A stretch of DNA of 64,000 nucleotides from Sulfuricaulis limicola. Its GTDB lineage: Bacteria; Pseudomonadota; Gammaproteobacteria; Acidiferrobacterales; Sulfurifustaceae. Positions 26,187 to 36,752 of the stretch are shown here, piece after piece. Position 1 is the first letter of the stretch, and each line of letters begins with the position of its first letter. Under the pieces are notes generated by a model that was not told where the DNA came from, did no database searches, and saw nothing but the letters and a program-made list of their open reading frames with translations. The stretch is from contig NZ_AP014879.1 in the NCBI RefSeq assembly GCF_002355735.1, forward strand, positions 1,116,001 to 1,180,000. Reading direction: 5' to 3'. A program made the translations under genes and the position numbers.

Positions 26187-26448
26187 TGACGTGCGTGTTG
26201 CGACGACTGATGTTGTTGCTTGATTCAAGAATAAGAATAGGCCAGACGCCGCTGATTTACACCTTCAGAACCGGAAAAAACCGCCGCGCCCGGAATTATC
26301 GCGCACAAATACCGGCAGGCTGTGACGGCTTGCCACAGGGTTATGCATCACCCGCCGGAATCGTATATCCTTAGCCGCTTTTCAGGCAGCCGCGATCCTC
26401 TTTCGGGCCGGGAAGGGGCGGGCGCCACAGACAGGAGTCCGGAATTTA

Positions 26449-27714
26449 ATGTTCACCAAAGACATGACCATCAAGGGTTTCGACGATGAGCTGTGGACCG
26501 CCATCCAGAACGAAAACCGTCGACAGGAAGACCATATCGAGCTGATCGCCTCCGAGAATTACGCCAGCCCCCGGGTACTGGAGGCTCAGGGCTCGCAGCT
26601 CACCAATAAATACGCCGAAGGCTATCCCGGCAAGCGCTACTACGGCGGATGCGAATACGTGGACGTGGCCGAGCGCCTCGCCATCGAGCGCGCCAAGCAG
26701 TTGTTCGGCGCGGCCTACGCCAACGTGCAGCCGCATTCGGGCTCGCAGGCCAACGCCGCGGTATACATGGCGTTGCTCAACCCGGGCGATCACGTCCTCG
26801 GCATGAGCCTCGCGCACGGCGGGCATCTCACCCACGGCGCCAAGGTGAATTTCTCCGGCAAGATCTACAACGCGGCGCAGTATGGCCTGAACGAAAAGAC
26901 CGGCGAGATCGATTACGCGCAGGTCGAGCGCCTGGCGCAGGAACACAAGCCCAAAATGATCGTCGCCGGTTTCTCCGCCTACTCGCGCGTGGTGGACTGG
27001 CAGCGCTTCCGCGAGATCGCCGACAAGGTCGGTGCGTATCTGTTCGTGGACATGGCGCATGTGGCGGGACTGGTGGCGGCGGGCATCTATCCCAACCCGG
27101 TTTCAATCGCCGACGTCACCACGACCACGACGCACAAGACCCTGCGTGGTCCGCGCGGCGGCATCATTTTGGCCAAGACCAATCCCGAGATCGAGAAGAA
27201 GCTGAATTCAATGATCTTCCCCGGGACTCAGGGCGGCCCACTGATGCACGTCATCGCCGCCAAGGCGGTGGCCTTCAAGGAGGCGCTGGATCCGGCATTC
27301 AAGACCTATCAACAGCAGGTGTTGAACAATTCGCGTGCCATGGCGAAGGTCATGATGGATCGCGGTTACCAGGTCGTGTCCAACGGTACCGATAACCATT
27401 TGTTCCTGGTGAGCTTCATCGACAAGGGCATCACCGGCAAGGATGTTGAGGCGGCGCTGGGAGAGGCGCACATCACGGTCAACAAGAACGCCGTGCCGAA
27501 CGACCCGCAGTCTCCGTTCATTACCAGCGGCATCCGCATCGGCACCCCGGCCATCACCACGCGCGGCTTCGGCGAGAAGGAGTCGCGCGAGCTGGCTGGC
27601 TGGATCTGCGACATCCTCGACCGTCTGGGCGATGCCTCCGTGCGGGCGGCGGTGAAGGCTAAGGCGGAGGAGATTTGCCGCCGATTCCCGGTGTACGAGG
27701 CGTCCCGGCCGTAA
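26449..27714 (+). CDS. glyA: serine hydroxymethyltransferase
   Basis: A 421-residue PLP enzyme converting serine and tetrahydrofolate to glycine and methylene-THF. It shows [39 protein letters not shown], the cofactor lysine in [15 protein letters not shown] and [21 protein letters not shown]. Ribosome site AGGAG is 11 bases from ATG. The 262 bases upstream contain no riboswitch-like element I can recognise. It heads the nrdR/rib cluster, an arrangement common in gammaproteobacteria. Confidence 0.98.
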   Translation: MFTKDMTIKGFDDELWTAIQNENRRQEDHIELIASENYASPRVLEAQGSQLTNKYAEGYPGKRYYGGCEYVDVAERLAIERAKQLFGAAYANVQPHSGSQANAAVYMALLNPGDHVLGMSLAHGGHLTHGAKVNFSGKIYNAAQYGLNEKTGEIDYAQVERLAQEHKPKMIVAGFSAYSRVVDWQRFREIADKVGAYLFVDMAHVAGLVAAGIYPNPVSIADVTTTTTHKTLRGPRGGIILAKTNPEIEKKLNSMIFPGTQGGPLMHVIAAKAVAFKEALDPAFKTYQQQVLNNSRAMAKVMMDRGYQVVSNGTDNHLFLVSFIDKGITGKDVEAALGEAHITVNKNAVPNDPQSPFITSGIRIGTPAITTRGFGEKESRELAGWICDILDRLGDASVRAAVKAKAEEICRRFPVYEASRP

Positions 27715-27768
27715 GGGACCGCGGGGCGGGACGTTCGCCTTTGATGCGCCGCTTGCTACTATTCCGCT

Positions 27769-28323
27769 ATGCGCTGCCCGTTCTGCTCCGCCGATGAAAC
27801 CCGCGTCGTGGACTCGCGCCTGTCCGATGACGGCGATTCCGTGCGCCGGCGGCGCGAATGCGAGGTCTGCGGCGAGCGCTTCACCACCTTCGAGCGCGCC
27901 GAGCTGCGCCTGCCGCAGGTGATCAAGTCCGACGGCCGGCGCGAACCTTTCAACGAAAAGAAACTGAACAACGGGCTTTCACGCGCGCTGGAAAAGCGCC
28001 CGGTGGATACCGACGCGGTCGAAAAGATCATCGGGCGCATCCGTCACAAGCTGATGGCGAGCGGGGAGGGCGAGGTTCCCTCGCGCCAGATCGGCGAATG
28101 GGTGATGGAAGAACTGAAGGAGCTTGATCCGGTGGCGTATGTGCGCTTCGCCTCGGTGTATCGCAGCTTCGACGACCTGAACGCCTTTCGCGACGAGGTG
28201 CAGCGCCTGCAGAATGAGCCCAGCGCCGAGTTGCGGCGCAAACAACTCTCGCTGATCCCGGAGCCGGAAACGCCGGTCAAGCCGGCCGCCGGCGCCCGCA
28301 AGCCACCCGGAAAGAAACCATGA
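27769..28323 (+). CDS. nrdR: transcriptional repressor NrdR
   Basis: A 184-residue zinc-finger/ATP-cone repressor of ribonucleotide reductase genes. The N-terminal ribbon [17 protein letters not shown]...[12 protein letters not shown] supplies four cysteines, and the ATP-cone (about 49-139) reads [16 protein letters not shown]. It is about 25 residues longer than usual because of a Pro/Ala/Lys-rich tail. The stop overlaps the ribD start (ATGA), so the two are coupled. Confidence 0.97.
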   Translation: MRCPFCSADETRVVDSRLSDDGDSVRRRRECEVCGERFTTFERAELRLPQVIKSDGRREPFNEKKLNNGLSRALEKRPVDTDAVEKIIGRIRHKLMASGEGEVPSRQIGEWVMEELKELDPVAYVRFASVYRSFDDLNAFRDEVQRLQNEPSAELRRKQLSLIPEPETPVKPAAGARKPPGKKP

Positions 28324-29426
28324 CCACCTCGGCTGCCGATGCGCGGTTCATGGCGCGCGCGCTGCAACTGGCGCGCCGTGGCCTGTACACCACCGATCCC
28401 AATCCGCGGGTCGGCTGCGTGGTCGTCAAGGACGGCAAGATCGTCGGCGAAGGCTGGCACGAGCGCGCCGGCGAGCCGCACGCCGAGATCAACGCCCTCA
28501 ACCAGGCCGGCAAGATGAACACCCACAGCGCCGGTGTGTACCTGACGCTGGAGCCCTGTTGCCATCAGGGGCGCACACCGCCCTGCACCCAGGCGCTGAT
28601 CAGGGCCGGCGTGCGGCGCGTGGTGGCGGCCATGCGCGATCCCAATCCACTGGTGGCGGGCAAGGGGCTCAAGGAGATCGAAGGCCACGGCATCCAGACG
28701 GAGGTCGGGCTGATGGAAGCGGAAGCCGCGGCGCTGAATCCCGGATTCATCAGCCGCATGAAACGCGGCCGGCCCTTTGTGCGCGTCAAGCTGGCCGCCA
28801 GTCTCGACGGCCGCACCGGCATGGCCAACGGCGACAGCAAATGGATCACCAGTGAGGCGGCGCGCGCGGACGTGCAGAAATGGCGCGCGCGCAGTTCGGC
28901 GATCCTGACCGGCGTGGGCACCGTGCTGGCGGACGATCCGTCGCTCAACGTGCGTGATTTCAAGACCGGACGCCAGCCGTTGCGCGTGGTGCTGGACAGC
29001 CGTCTGCGCATGCCGCCCCGGGCGCGCATGCTGCGCAACGAGGGCAAGACACTCATCGTGACGGCCAGCGGAGACGCGGCGCTGGCGGAAGCCCTGAAGA
29101 AGGCCGGCGCCGAGGTGGCACATATCTCCACGCCGGAGAGGACCGTGGATCTCGCCGCGCTGCTCAAGCATCTGGCCTGGCTGGAAGTAAACGAAGTGCT
29201 GGTCGAGGCCGGCGCCACCCTGTGCGGCGCGCTGCTGCGGGCCGGGCTCGTGGATGAGCTGGTGCTGTATTATGCGCCGCATATCATGGGCAATGCCGAG
29301 CGCGGCATGTTCGTGTTGCCACCGCTGTTGCGCATGTCTGATCGCATTAACGTGGAAATTACGGATACGCGGGCGCTGGGAAAGGATTGGCGCGTTATGG
29401 CGAAAGTAAGCGAAAAACAGGACTGA
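28320..29426 (+). CDS. ribD: bifunctional riboflavin deaminase/reductase
   Basis: A 368-residue enzyme of riboflavin synthesis steps 2 and 3. The N-terminal deaminase has the zinc motif HAEINAL...[15 protein letters not shown]. The C-terminal reductase (about 150-365) begins [26 protein letters not shown] and contains [12 protein letters not shown] and [13 protein letters not shown]. It overlaps nrdR by four bases, and ribE follows two bases after its stop. Confidence 0.97.
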   Translation: MTTSAADARFMARALQLARRGLYTTDPNPRVGCVVVKDGKIVGEGWHERAGEPHAEINALNQAGKMNTHSAGVYLTLEPCCHQGRTPPCTQALIRAGVRRVVAAMRDPNPLVAGKGLKEIEGHGIQTEVGLMEAEAAALNPGFISRMKRGRPFVRVKLAASLDGRTGMANGDSKWITSEAARADVQKWRARSSAILTGVGTVLADDPSLNVRDFKTGRQPLRVVLDSRLRMPPRARMLRNEGKTLIVTASGDAALAEALKKAGAEVAHISTPERTVDLAALLKHLAWLEVNEVLVEAGATLCGALLRAGLVDELVLYYAPHIMGNAERGMFVLPPLLRMSDRINVEITDTRALGKDWRVMAKVSEKQD

Positions 29427-29428
29427 AA

Positions 29429-30085
29429 ATGTTCACCGGAATCATTCAGGCCGTGGGAAAAATCGCCGCCATCGAGCAAAAGGGCGGCGATGCGCGTCTG
29501 CGCATCGATACCGGCGGGCTCGACATGTCGAACGTGAATACCGGCGACAGTATCGCGGTCAGCGGCGTGTGCCTGACGGCCGTGGAGCATTCCGCGTCCG
29601 GATTCACCGCCGATGTCTCGGGGGAGACGCTGGCGCGCACGACGCTGAGTCAGCGGCGCCCCGGCGATGACGTGAACCTGGAAAAAGCCCTGACGCTCAA
29701 CACCCCGCTCGGAGGGCACTTGGTCAGTGGTCATGTGGACGGGGTGGGGACGGTCATCAGCCGTGAAGCAGAAGCGAGATCGGTGCGGTTCCGATTCCAG
29801 GCGCCGGACGCGCTGGCTCGCTATATCGCCGAAAAGGGTTCCATCTGCGTGGATGGCGTGAGTCTCACGGTCAACGCCGTCAACGGCGCGCAGTTCGACG
29901 TGAACATCGTGCCGCACACGCTGGCAGAAACCACGCTGGGCAGTTTTCAGCCGGGCTCAAAAGTAAATCTGGAAGTCGATCTGCTGGCGCGTTATCTCGA
30001 GAGGCTCATGCTCGGTCAAGGCACGGTCAAAGACGGGTCGAGCATCACGCGTGAATTTCTCGCGCAACACGGGGTTATCAAATAA
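29429..30085 (+). CDS. ribE: riboflavin synthase alpha subunit
   Basis: A 218-residue enzyme dismutating two lumazines to riboflavin. The N-terminus MFTGIIQAVGKI is diagnostic, and two lumazine-binding repeats follow (NTGDSIAVSGVCLTA and AEKGSICVDGVSLTVN). ATG 29429 is chosen because the family begins here. In many relatives ribBA would follow directly; here two minus-strand genes intervene. Confidence 0.97.
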   Translation: MFTGIIQAVGKIAAIEQKGGDARLRIDTGGLDMSNVNTGDSIAVSGVCLTAVEHSASGFTADVSGETLARTTLSQRRPGDDVNLEKALTLNTPLGGHLVSGHVDGVGTVISREAEARSVRFRFQAPDALARYIAEKGSICVDGVSLTVNAVNGAQFDVNIVPHTLAETTLGSFQPGSKVNLEVDLLARYLERLMLGQGTVKDGSSITREFLAQHGVIK

Positions 30086-30091
30086 ACAGTT

Positions 30092-30670
30092 CTAATTTCG
30101 CGGCAGAATCTGGAAGTTGACGCTGGTTTTGGCCAACTGTACGGGGCGCGACCCGTTTTTCGTCTTGAGCATCAGCTTGCTGACAATGCGATATTTTCCC
30201 GGCGGGGCGGTCTCGGGAATTGGCAGCAGGCTGTTGCTGGCGTAGTAGCCGGTGGTGCGCAACTGGCTGCCGACGGATTCGATTTTGGTGGTGATCAACA
30301 TGTCGTTACCGGCATAAAATTCCCGCACTTCTTCCAGTATCAGATTGGCTTTGGTGGTTCGCTGAAGGTAAATTTCCTTGCGGATGGTGAGATGGCGGCA
30401 CGGCTTGATCTTCACCGGTTCGATATGCATCTTGTACGAACGCACAACCGCGTTCTTGCCGCGGGGAAGCGATTTGAAATTACCGGCGGCGGTTTCCGAA
30501 TCGGAATCGGAGTAGCGGTATTGCGTGGCGTAGTCCGCGTCATCCTGACGTTCCTCGAACTGCGCGCAACCTTCCTTTTGAAACGTGGCGCACCCGCTCG
30601 CCAGCAGGCCCAGACCGAGCATGATGATGAAACGTACGCCCATCCATGGGTGACGCAATAATATGTGCAT
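30092..30670 (-). CDS. hypothetical lipoprotein linked to a protein kinase
   Basis: A 192-residue exported protein: signal peptide with lipobox LLASGC (about residues 20-25), then an acidic, serine-rich stretch (YSDSDSETAAG) and a beta-rich domain of unknown family. It lies 32 bases downstream of the Ser/Thr kinase gene on the same strand, so co-transcription is likely; it might be a periplasmic partner of the kinase's C-terminal tail. ATG 30670 is preferred over a TTG two codons earlier. Confidence 0.75.
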   Translation of the reverse strand: MHILLRHPWMGVRFIIMLGLGLLASGCATFQKEGCAQFEERQDDADYATQYRYSDSDSETAAGNFKSLPRGKNAVVRSYKMHIEPVKIKPCRHLTIRKEIYLQRTTKANLILEEVREFYAGNDMLITTKIESVGSQLRTTGYYASNSLLPIPETAPPGKYRIVSKLMLKTKNGSRPVQLAKTSVNFQILPRN

Positions 30671-30702
30671 GGCCAATCCTGGAAAAATCGCCCCGAGTTG
30701 AA

Positions 30703-31980
30703 TCAGCCGCCCCAGGCCTGGCGCAGCGCGTCGTATTTGTCCTTGCGCTCAATGACCTTTGGCGGCGTGTCCGTGTCTGTCTTGCGTGACACCGCCTCTT
30801 TCCTGGCGGGCTGGGGTTTTTTCCATTTTACTGTTTGCGTGCGCGTCATTTCGTCGGCGCCATTCCGCGCAGGTCCGAGATTCGCGGGAAAAACTCCCAG
30901 TGCCAGCGCCAGCAGAAACGCCGCCGTCACCATGGAAAAATCCAGCCAGGCGCCGCCCCAGATGCGACGCGGCGAATCTTCGGTGTTGCGGCGCCGGCCA
31001 CGCATGCCCGGAAAGCCGTTGGCGATGGATGACTGCCGGCGTTCCACCAGCCCCAGTTCCAGCAAGGCGGCGCGGAACTCCGCCACGGTCTGGAAACGCC
31101 GGCTCGGGTCCTTCGCGATGGCCTTGAGAATAACGGCCTCCAGTTCGCGCGGCAGCCGGCGCTGGAATTCCTTGGGGCTGGGCGGGTTTTCCTGGACATG
31201 CGCGTGCATCAGGGCGTAGTCGGTGCGGCGCTCGAACGGCAGCCGCCCGGTGACGGACTCGAACAGGCTGATGCCCAGCGTGTAGACGTCGGAGCGGCCG
31301 TCGGTTTCGCGGCCGTTGATCTGTTCCGGCGAGATGTACAGCAGCGTGCCGACCATGGCCCCGTTCTGCGACGGGTCGTGGTTGTCCATGAGGCGGGCAA
31401 TGCCGAAGTCCATCAGCTTGATCTCGCCGTCGCGCGTGATGAAAATATTGCTGGGCTTGAGGTCGCGGTGCACCACGCCCATGCGGTGGATGTGGTCCAC
31501 GCCGCGCATGGCCTGCTCGAAGACGCTCACGGCCTCGGACACGGTCAGCGGTCCATAGTGGCGCAGGCGGCTTTCGAGCGTCTCGCCCTCGACGTATTCG
31601 AGCACCAGGACCTGCCCCACGGGATGGTCCATCATCTCGTACAGCGTGACGACGTGAGGGCTGTTCAGCCGGGCCTGGGCCTGGGCCTCGGTATGAAACC
31701 GTTTCAGATATTCCGGGTACTTGCTGAGGGCAGGCGGCAGCACCTTGAGCGCCACCGTGCGATTGAGTTCGCTATCGTGGGCGCGGTATACGATGCCCAT
31801 GCCGCCCACGCCGATCCGGCTCAGGGTCAGGTAGCGGCCGACCATGCTGCCGGGCTCGAGCGGCTCCGTGACCGGATCCTCGGCGGGGCGCGCGGAAAGC
31901 TGCGCCCGGCGTTCGGTAAAGCGGTCGGAAATGATGACTGTGCTTTGCAGTTTGTCGGCCTTGTTGGCTTTGGCTGACAT
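30703..31980 (-). CDS. transmembrane Hanks-type Ser/Thr protein kinase
   Basis: A 425-residue PknB-like kinase. The catalytic domain (about 50-310) has glycine loop RIGVGGMGIVYRA, VALKVL lysine, VVHRDLKPSNIFI, KLMDFGIARL (DFG) and GTLLYISPEQINGRETDGRSDVYTLG. All catalytic residues are present. A single membrane helix (FSMVTAAFLLALALGVF) precedes a short basic extracytoplasmic tail without PASTA repeats. It sits with a lipoprotein gene in reverse orientation inside the riboflavin gene cluster. Target unknown. Confidence 0.93.
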   Translation of the reverse strand: MSAKANKADKLQSTVIISDRFTERRAQLSARPAEDPVTEPLEPGSMVGRYLTLSRIGVGGMGIVYRAHDSELNRTVALKVLPPALSKYPEYLKRFHTEAQAQARLNSPHVVTLYEMMDHPVGQVLVLEYVEGETLESRLRHYGPLTVSEAVSVFEQAMRGVDHIHRMGVVHRDLKPSNIFITRDGEIKLMDFGIARLMDNHDPSQNGAMVGTLLYISPEQINGRETDGRSDVYTLGISLFESVTGRLPFERRTDYALMHAHVQENPPSPKEFQRRLPRELEAVILKAIAKDPSRRFQTVAEFRAALLELGLVERRQSSIANGFPGMRGRRRNTEDSPRRIWGGAWLDFSMVTAAFLLALALGVFPANLGPARNGADEMTRTQTVKWKKPQPARKEAVSRKTDTDTPPKVIERKDKYDALRQAWGG

Positions 31981-32217
31981 GATTATGGGCACCCGTATTG
32001 ATAAATGACCGCGGATGCCACCCCCCTTGGCAGTACCCGCTTCTATATAAGGAGTATGGTCGTGGAACCGAAACGGGCGAGGAATGCCGGGATAAAAGCC
32101 GGGGGCTACCCGACAGGCGGCGAACCATGCCGAAACCCGGGGTCCGGCCCGGATCAGGGCATCCGGCGCAAAAATAGGTGATAATGCACGCCCGATTCAG
32201 GCTTTTACCGTGGTTTT

Positions 32218-33390
32218 ATGCCAATCAGCCCCATAACCGAGATTATCGACGAGATTAGACGCGGCCGCATGGTCGTCCTGATGGACGACGAGGACCGCGA
32301 GAACGAGGGTGACCTGGTGATGGCCGGCGCGCATGCGCGTGCCGAGGACATCAACTTCATGGCGCGTTATGGACGCGGCCTGATCTGTCTCACTCTGACC
32401 CCGGAACGGTGTCGTCAGCTGCGGTTACCGCTCATGGTGAGCGACACGCAGCACCGGCAATCGACCAATTTCACCGTCACCATCGAAGCCACGGAAGGCG
32501 TGACCACCGGCATCTCCGCCGCCGATCGCGCCCGCACCATCCAGGCCGCGGTAAAACCGGATGCCATACCGAGTGACCTGGTGCAACCCGGCCATGTGTT
32601 TCCGCTGATGGCGCAGCGTGGCGGCGTGCTGGCGCGCGCCGGACACACCGAAGCCGGCTGCGACCTGGCGCGTCTCGCCGGGCTCGAGCCCGCGAGCGTC
32701 ATCTGCGAGATCATGAACGAAGACGGCACCATGGCGCGCCTGCCGGAGTTGAAGGAGTTCGCCGCGCAGCATGGACTGAAGATCGGCACCATCGCCGATC
32801 TCATCCGCTACCGCACCGAGCATGAGTCCACCATTCAGCGTGTCGGCGAGTGCGTGATGCCGACGGAATTCGGCGACTTCCGCGTGCTGGCCTATCACGA
32901 TGACATCAGCGATTCGGTGCACCTGGCACTGGTCCGGGGCGATATCCGCGGCGACCGGCCGACGCTGGTGCGCGTGCACATGCAGGAGAGCCTGCTCGAC
33001 CTCGTCACCACGGCGCATCGCGCCGGGACCTGGTCGTTGCACGAGGCGCTCGCGCACGTGGCGGGGGAAGGCGCTGGCGTGATGGTGATCCTGCAACAAC
33101 AGGAGAAGCCCGTGGATCTGGTGCAGCGCATCCGGCATTTTCAGGGGCAAGGCAAGGCATTAGAATCGGCGGGAGGCAAGCGTGGTCACCAGGAAATGCG
33201 CACCTACGGTCTGGGTAGCCAGATCCTGGCCGATCTCGGCGTGAGCAAAATGCGCGTGCTGGGCCATGCCATGAAGGCGCCTGGCCTGTCCGGTTTCGGG
33301 CTGGAGATCGTGGAATACATTGAAAACGACCCAGCGCAACTCTCAGGTACTCTTCGCAAACACAACAAAGAGAAAAAGGTATCCGGATGA
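32218..33390 (+). CDS. ribB: 3,4-dihydroxy-2-butanone 4-phosphate synthase with degenerate GTP cyclohydrolase II domain
   Basis: A 390-residue RibBA-type fusion. The N-terminal DHBP synthase (about 1-205) is intact: [32 protein letters not shown] and [17 protein letters not shown]. The C-terminal half aligns with GTP cyclohydrolase II ([17 protein letters not shown]), but the zinc-binding C-x10-C-x-C segment is replaced by [15 protein letters not shown], so cyclohydrolase activity should be lost and a separate ribA is needed. ATG 32218 has almost no ribosome site; a TGATAAT -10-like element is at about 32179. No FMN riboswitch pattern was found in the leader. Confidence 0.93.
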   Translation: MPISPITEIIDEIRRGRMVVLMDDEDRENEGDLVMAGAHARAEDINFMARYGRGLICLTLTPERCRQLRLPLMVSDTQHRQSTNFTVTIEATEGVTTGISAADRARTIQAAVKPDAIPSDLVQPGHVFPLMAQRGGVLARAGHTEAGCDLARLAGLEPASVICEIMNEDGTMARLPELKEFAAQHGLKIGTIADLIRYRTEHESTIQRVGECVMPTEFGDFRVLAYHDDISDSVHLALVRGDIRGDRPTLVRVHMQESLLDLVTTAHRAGTWSLHEALAHVAGEGAGVMVILQQQEKPVDLVQRIRHFQGQGKALESAGGKRGHQEMRTYGLGSQILADLGVSKMRVLGHAMKAPGLSGFGLEIVEYIENDPAQLSGTLRKHNKEKKVSG

Positions 33391-33863
33391 ATGACGTAAA
33401 AAGCATTGACGGCGATCTGATCGCGCGCAGCGCACGTTTTGGAATTGCTCTCGGACGTTTCAACAGTTTTATCGGCGAGCGTTTGCTGGAAGGCGCGATT
33501 GACACGCTGGTGCGCCACGGTGCCGAAGCTGTTAACATAGAAGTCGTTCGCGTACCGGGCGCTTTCGAAATGCCGCTGGCCCTGAAAACCATGGCGGCCA
33601 GCGGAAAATACGATGCACTGATCGCGCTCGGCGCGGTGATTCGCGGCGCGACGCCGCATTTTGAATACGTCGCCGGCGAATGCGCCAAAGGTATTTCGCA
33701 AGTCGGCATGCAATTCGACCTGCCGGTCGCTTTTGGCGTGCTGACGGTGGATACGATCGAGCAGGCCATCGAGCGCGCCGGCACCAAGAGCGGCAACAAG
33801 GGCGTGGACGCCGCGCTCACCGCCATCGAGATGGTGAACCTGCTCAAGAAACTGCGCGTCTGA
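33387..33863 (+). CDS. ribH: 6,7-dimethyl-8-ribityllumazine synthase
   Basis: A 158-residue lumazine synthase: [47 protein letters not shown] (catalytic His in ATPHFEYV) and [27 protein letters not shown]. The start overlaps the ribB stop by four bases (ATGA). nusB begins 11 bases after its stop, as in many proteobacteria. Confidence 0.98.
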   Translation: MNDVKSIDGDLIARSARFGIALGRFNSFIGERLLEGAIDTLVRHGAEAVNIEVVRVPGAFEMPLALKTMAASGKYDALIALGAVIRGATPHFEYVAGECAKGISQVGMQFDLPVAFGVLTVDTIEQAIERAGTKSGNKGVDAALTAIEMVNLLKKLRV

Positions 33864-33873
33864 CGGAGGGTTT

Positions 33874-34314
33874 ATGGTCAAGGGCAGTCGTCACAAGGCA
33901 CGCCGCGCCGCCGTGCAGGCCCTGTATCAGTGGCAGCTCACCGAGCAAGCGCCGCGCGAAATCGAGGCGCATTTCATCCTCGATCACGAGATGAATGACG
34001 TCGACCTCGACTATTTCCATCACCTGGTGCGCGAGATTCCGCTGCACCTGCACGAACTGGACGATCACATTTCCCCGCATCTGGACCGCAAGCTGAATGA
34101 CGTCGACCCGGTCGAGCTGGCGTGCCTGCGCATCGGCACCTACGAATTCGAGTTTCACCCCGAGATCCCCTACAAGGTCATCCTGAACGAAGCCGTGGAG
34201 CTGGCCAAGACTTTCGGCGCCGAGCACGGCCACAAGTACGTCAACGCCATTCTCGACAAGGTCGCCACGGGTCTGCGTTCGCGCGAAATCAAGGCCGAGC
34301 GTTCCACGGCCTGA
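33874..34314 (+). CDS. nusB: transcription antitermination factor NusB
   Basis: A 146-residue all-helical RNA-binding protein acting with S10 at boxA in rRNA operons. The N-terminal arginine-rich RHKARRAAVQALYQWQLT and C-terminal PYKVILNEAVELAKTFGAEHGHKYVNAILDKV are characteristic. Third gene of ribB-ribH-nusB; thiL follows after a repeat-filled gap. Confidence 0.97.
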   Translation: MVKGSRHKARRAAVQALYQWQLTEQAPREIEAHFILDHEMNDVDLDYFHHLVREIPLHLHELDDHISPHLDRKLNDVDPVELACLRIGTYEFEFHPEIPYKVILNEAVELAKTFGAEHGHKYVNAILDKVATGLRSREIKAERSTA

Positions 34315-34334
34315 CGAGGAATCTGATACGGTTT

Positions 34335-34465
34335 CCCTCTCCCCTTTGGGGGAGAGGGTCAGGGAGAGGGGGCATCACATTATATCCCTGCTTATTGATA
34401 CCGCATGCCAATCGTGAGTCTGCCACCCTCTCCCCTTACCCTCTCCCTCAACAGGGAGAGGGGGA
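34335..34465. repeat. pair of CCCTCTCCC-type palindromes between nusB and thiL
   Basis: CCCTCTCCCCTTTGGGGGAG (from 34335) is one hairpin. A second, CTCTCCCTCAACAGGGAGAG (from 34441), lies about 80 bases on, and the two units are themselves largely complementary. Same family as the queA insertion. Confidence 0.87.
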
Positions 34466-34483
34466 GTCGGTAATAAATCCTAT

Positions 34484-35443
34484 ATGACGGAGTTCGAACT
34501 GATTCGCACCTTCTTCGCGCGCCAGGATGTCGCGCGCGCCGATGTCGTTGCCGGCATCGGCGACGATGCTGCGCTGTTGCAGCCACCCGCCGGCCAGCAA
34601 CTGGCGGTGACCTCCGACCTGCTGGTCTCCGGCGTGCATTTCCTTCCCGATGCCGATCCGTTTTCCCTCGGCCACAAGGCGCTGGCCGTGAATCTCAGCG
34701 ATCTCGCCGCCATGGGCGCGGAGCCGGCCTGGTTCATGCTGAACCTCGCACTGCCCAAGGCCGATGCCAACTGGCTTCAGCCGTTTTGCAACGGGATGTT
34801 CGAGCTGGCGCGTGAACACCATGTGCAGCTCGTGGGTGGCGACACCTCGCGCGGGCCACTGACCATTGCCATCGAGGCGCATGGTTTCGTGCCGCCGGGA
34901 CAGGCGTTGCGACGCTCGGGGGCGAAGGCGGGTGACCGCATCTATGTCACCGGGACGCTGGGCGACGCCGCGCTGGCGCTGCGCCATCGACTTGGCGGTA
35001 TTCGTTTGCCGGAACACGACCTGGCGGCGGTTGCCGGCCGGATGGACCGTCCCGTGCCGCGTGTGCGCGAGGGCATGACGCTGCGGAGCATTGCGCACAG
35101 CGCCATCGATATTTCCGACGGGCTGCTGGCGGACTTGGGCCATATCCTGGAAATGAGCCGGGTCGGCGCGCGGATTAGCCTGGATAAAATACCCGTATCG
35201 CCGGTTTGCCGGTCGCATATCGGTGAAACCGGCTGGGACATGGTGCTGGCGAACGGCGATGATTACGAACTGTGCTTTACCGTGCCGGAACAGCATGCCG
35301 CGGCACTGGAAAAGCTGCGACCTGCCTGCGGATTTCACCCCATCGGCGTCATCGAGGCGGAACCGGGCCTGCGCATCGTGGATGAATCCGGCAAGCCCTA
35401 TCAGCCGCGCCAGAGCGGCCATGACCATTTTGCAAACAATTAA
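34484..35443 (+). CDS. thiL: thiamine-monophosphate kinase
   Basis: A 319-residue AIR-synthase-like kinase making thiamine pyrophosphate: [71 protein letters not shown] and [15 protein letters not shown]. It follows nusB as is common in gammaproteobacteria. Normal length. Confidence 0.97.
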   Translation: MTEFELIRTFFARQDVARADVVAGIGDDAALLQPPAGQQLAVTSDLLVSGVHFLPDADPFSLGHKALAVNLSDLAAMGAEPAWFMLNLALPKADANWLQPFCNGMFELAREHHVQLVGGDTSRGPLTIAIEAHGFVPPGQALRRSGAKAGDRIYVTGTLGDAALALRHRLGGIRLPEHDLAAVAGRMDRPVPRVREGMTLRSIAHSAIDISDGLLADLGHILEMSRVGARISLDKIPVSPVCRSHIGETGWDMVLANGDDYELCFTVPEQHAAALEKLRPACGFHPIGVIEAEPGLRIVDESGKPYQPRQSGHDHFANN

Positions 35444-35454
35444 AAAGGGAACAC

Positions 35455-36654
35455 ATGAAAATCGGCACACCACTGAGCCCCGGCGCCACGCGCGTCATGC
35501 TGCTGGGGGCGGGAGAGCTGGGGAAAGAAGTCATCATTGCCCTGCAACGGTTTGGCGTCGAGGTCATCGCCGTGGATCGCTATCCCGATGCGCCGGGACA
35601 CCAGGTGGCGCACCGCGCGCATGTGATCAACATGGCCGACGCCGCCGCCCTGCGCGCGTTGGTGGAAAAGGAGCGGCCGCACATCATCGTGCCCGAGATC
35701 GAGGCCATCGCCACGGACATGCTGGCCGAGATCGAACGCGACAAGCTGGCCGAGGTGATCCCCGTGGCGCGGGCGACGCAGCTCACCATGAACCGCGAGG
35801 GCATCCGGCGGCTCGCGGCCGAGACCCTGGAATTGCCGACCTCGCGCTACGCCTTTGCCGCCAGCGAGACGGAGCTCAAGGAGGCCATTGACGGCGGCAT
35901 CGGCTATCCCTGCATCATCAAGCCGGTGATGTCGTCTTCGGGCAAGGGGCAATCCACGGTGAACACGCCGGAAGACGTTGCCAAGGCCTGGGAATACGCC
36001 ATGAGCGGGGCGCGCGTGAACCAGACGCGGGTGATCGTCGAGGAGACCATCAAGTTCGATTATGAAATCACGCAACTCACGGTGCGTGCCATCGGCGATT
36101 CCGGCAAGGTCGAGACATTTTTCTGCGATCCCATCGGTCACGTGCAGGTCAAGGGCGATTATGTCGAGTCCTGGCAGCCACAGGCGATGAGCCCGAAGGC
36201 GCTTGCGCGATCACGCGAGATCGCGCAGAAAGTCACGGACAATCTCGGCGGCCGCGGCATTTTCGGCGTGGAGCTGTTCGTCAAGGGCGATCATGTCTGG
36301 TTCAGCGAGGTCAGTCCGCGCCCGCACGACACCGGCATGGTGACCATGATCAGCCAGATTCAAAACGAGTTTGAATTGCACGCTCGCGCCATTCTGGGTC
36401 TGCCGGTGTCGGTCGCCATGCGCGCGCCCGGCGCGAGCGCGGTGATTTACGGTGGCATGGAAGCCAAGGGCATCGCCTTCGAAGGCGTGGACGAGGCACT
36501 GCGTGTTCCCCAGTCGGATATCCGGTTATTTGGCAAGCCTGAGGCGTTCACACGCCGGCGCATGGGCGTGGCGCTCGCAAACGGTGCCGACACGAACGAG
36601 GCCCGCGCCCGCGCCAAGCTCGTGGCTTCGAAGGTCAGACCGGTAAAAGCATGA
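35455..36654 (+). CDS. purT: formate-dependent phosphoribosylglycinamide formyltransferase
   Basis: A 399-residue ATP-grasp enzyme using formate and ATP to make formyl-GAR in purine synthesis: [73 protein letters not shown]. Full length compared with E. coli PurT. It follows thiL after 11 bases and may share its transcript. Confidence 0.97.
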   Translation: MKIGTPLSPGATRVMLLGAGELGKEVIIALQRFGVEVIAVDRYPDAPGHQVAHRAHVINMADAAALRALVEKERPHIIVPEIEAIATDMLAEIERDKLAEVIPVARATQLTMNREGIRRLAAETLELPTSRYAFAASETELKEAIDGGIGYPCIIKPVMSSSGKGQSTVNTPEDVAKAWEYAMSGARVNQTRVIVEETIKFDYEITQLTVRAIGDSGKVETFFCDPIGHVQVKGDYVESWQPQAMSPKALARSREIAQKVTDNLGGRGIFGVELFVKGDHVWFSEVSPRPHDTGMVTMISQIQNEFELHARAILGLPVSVAMRAPGASAVIYGGMEAKGIAFEGVDEALRVPQSDIRLFGKPEAFTRRRMGVALANGADTNEARARAKLVASKVRPVKA

Positions 36655-36663
36655 AAACTGAGA

Positions 36664-36740
36664 TAGACAGGATTTACAGGATTAACAGGATTGAAAAATA
36701 TATTTCGAATTTCTTTTTCCTTAATCCTGTTAATCCTGTC
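36664..36740. repeat. GACAGGATT-type inverted repeat (copy c)
   Basis: GACAGGATTTACAGGATTAA (from 36666) faces TTAATCCTGTTAATCCTGTC (36721-36740) around an AT-rich loop, between purT and the HIT gene. Confidence 0.92.
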
Positions 36741-36752
36741 CATTAATTCTTT

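Noticed and set aside
32000-32217. Possible FMN riboswitch before ribB
   Set aside because: The conserved RFN-element sequence blocks are not visible; only a weak promoter-like motif is seen.
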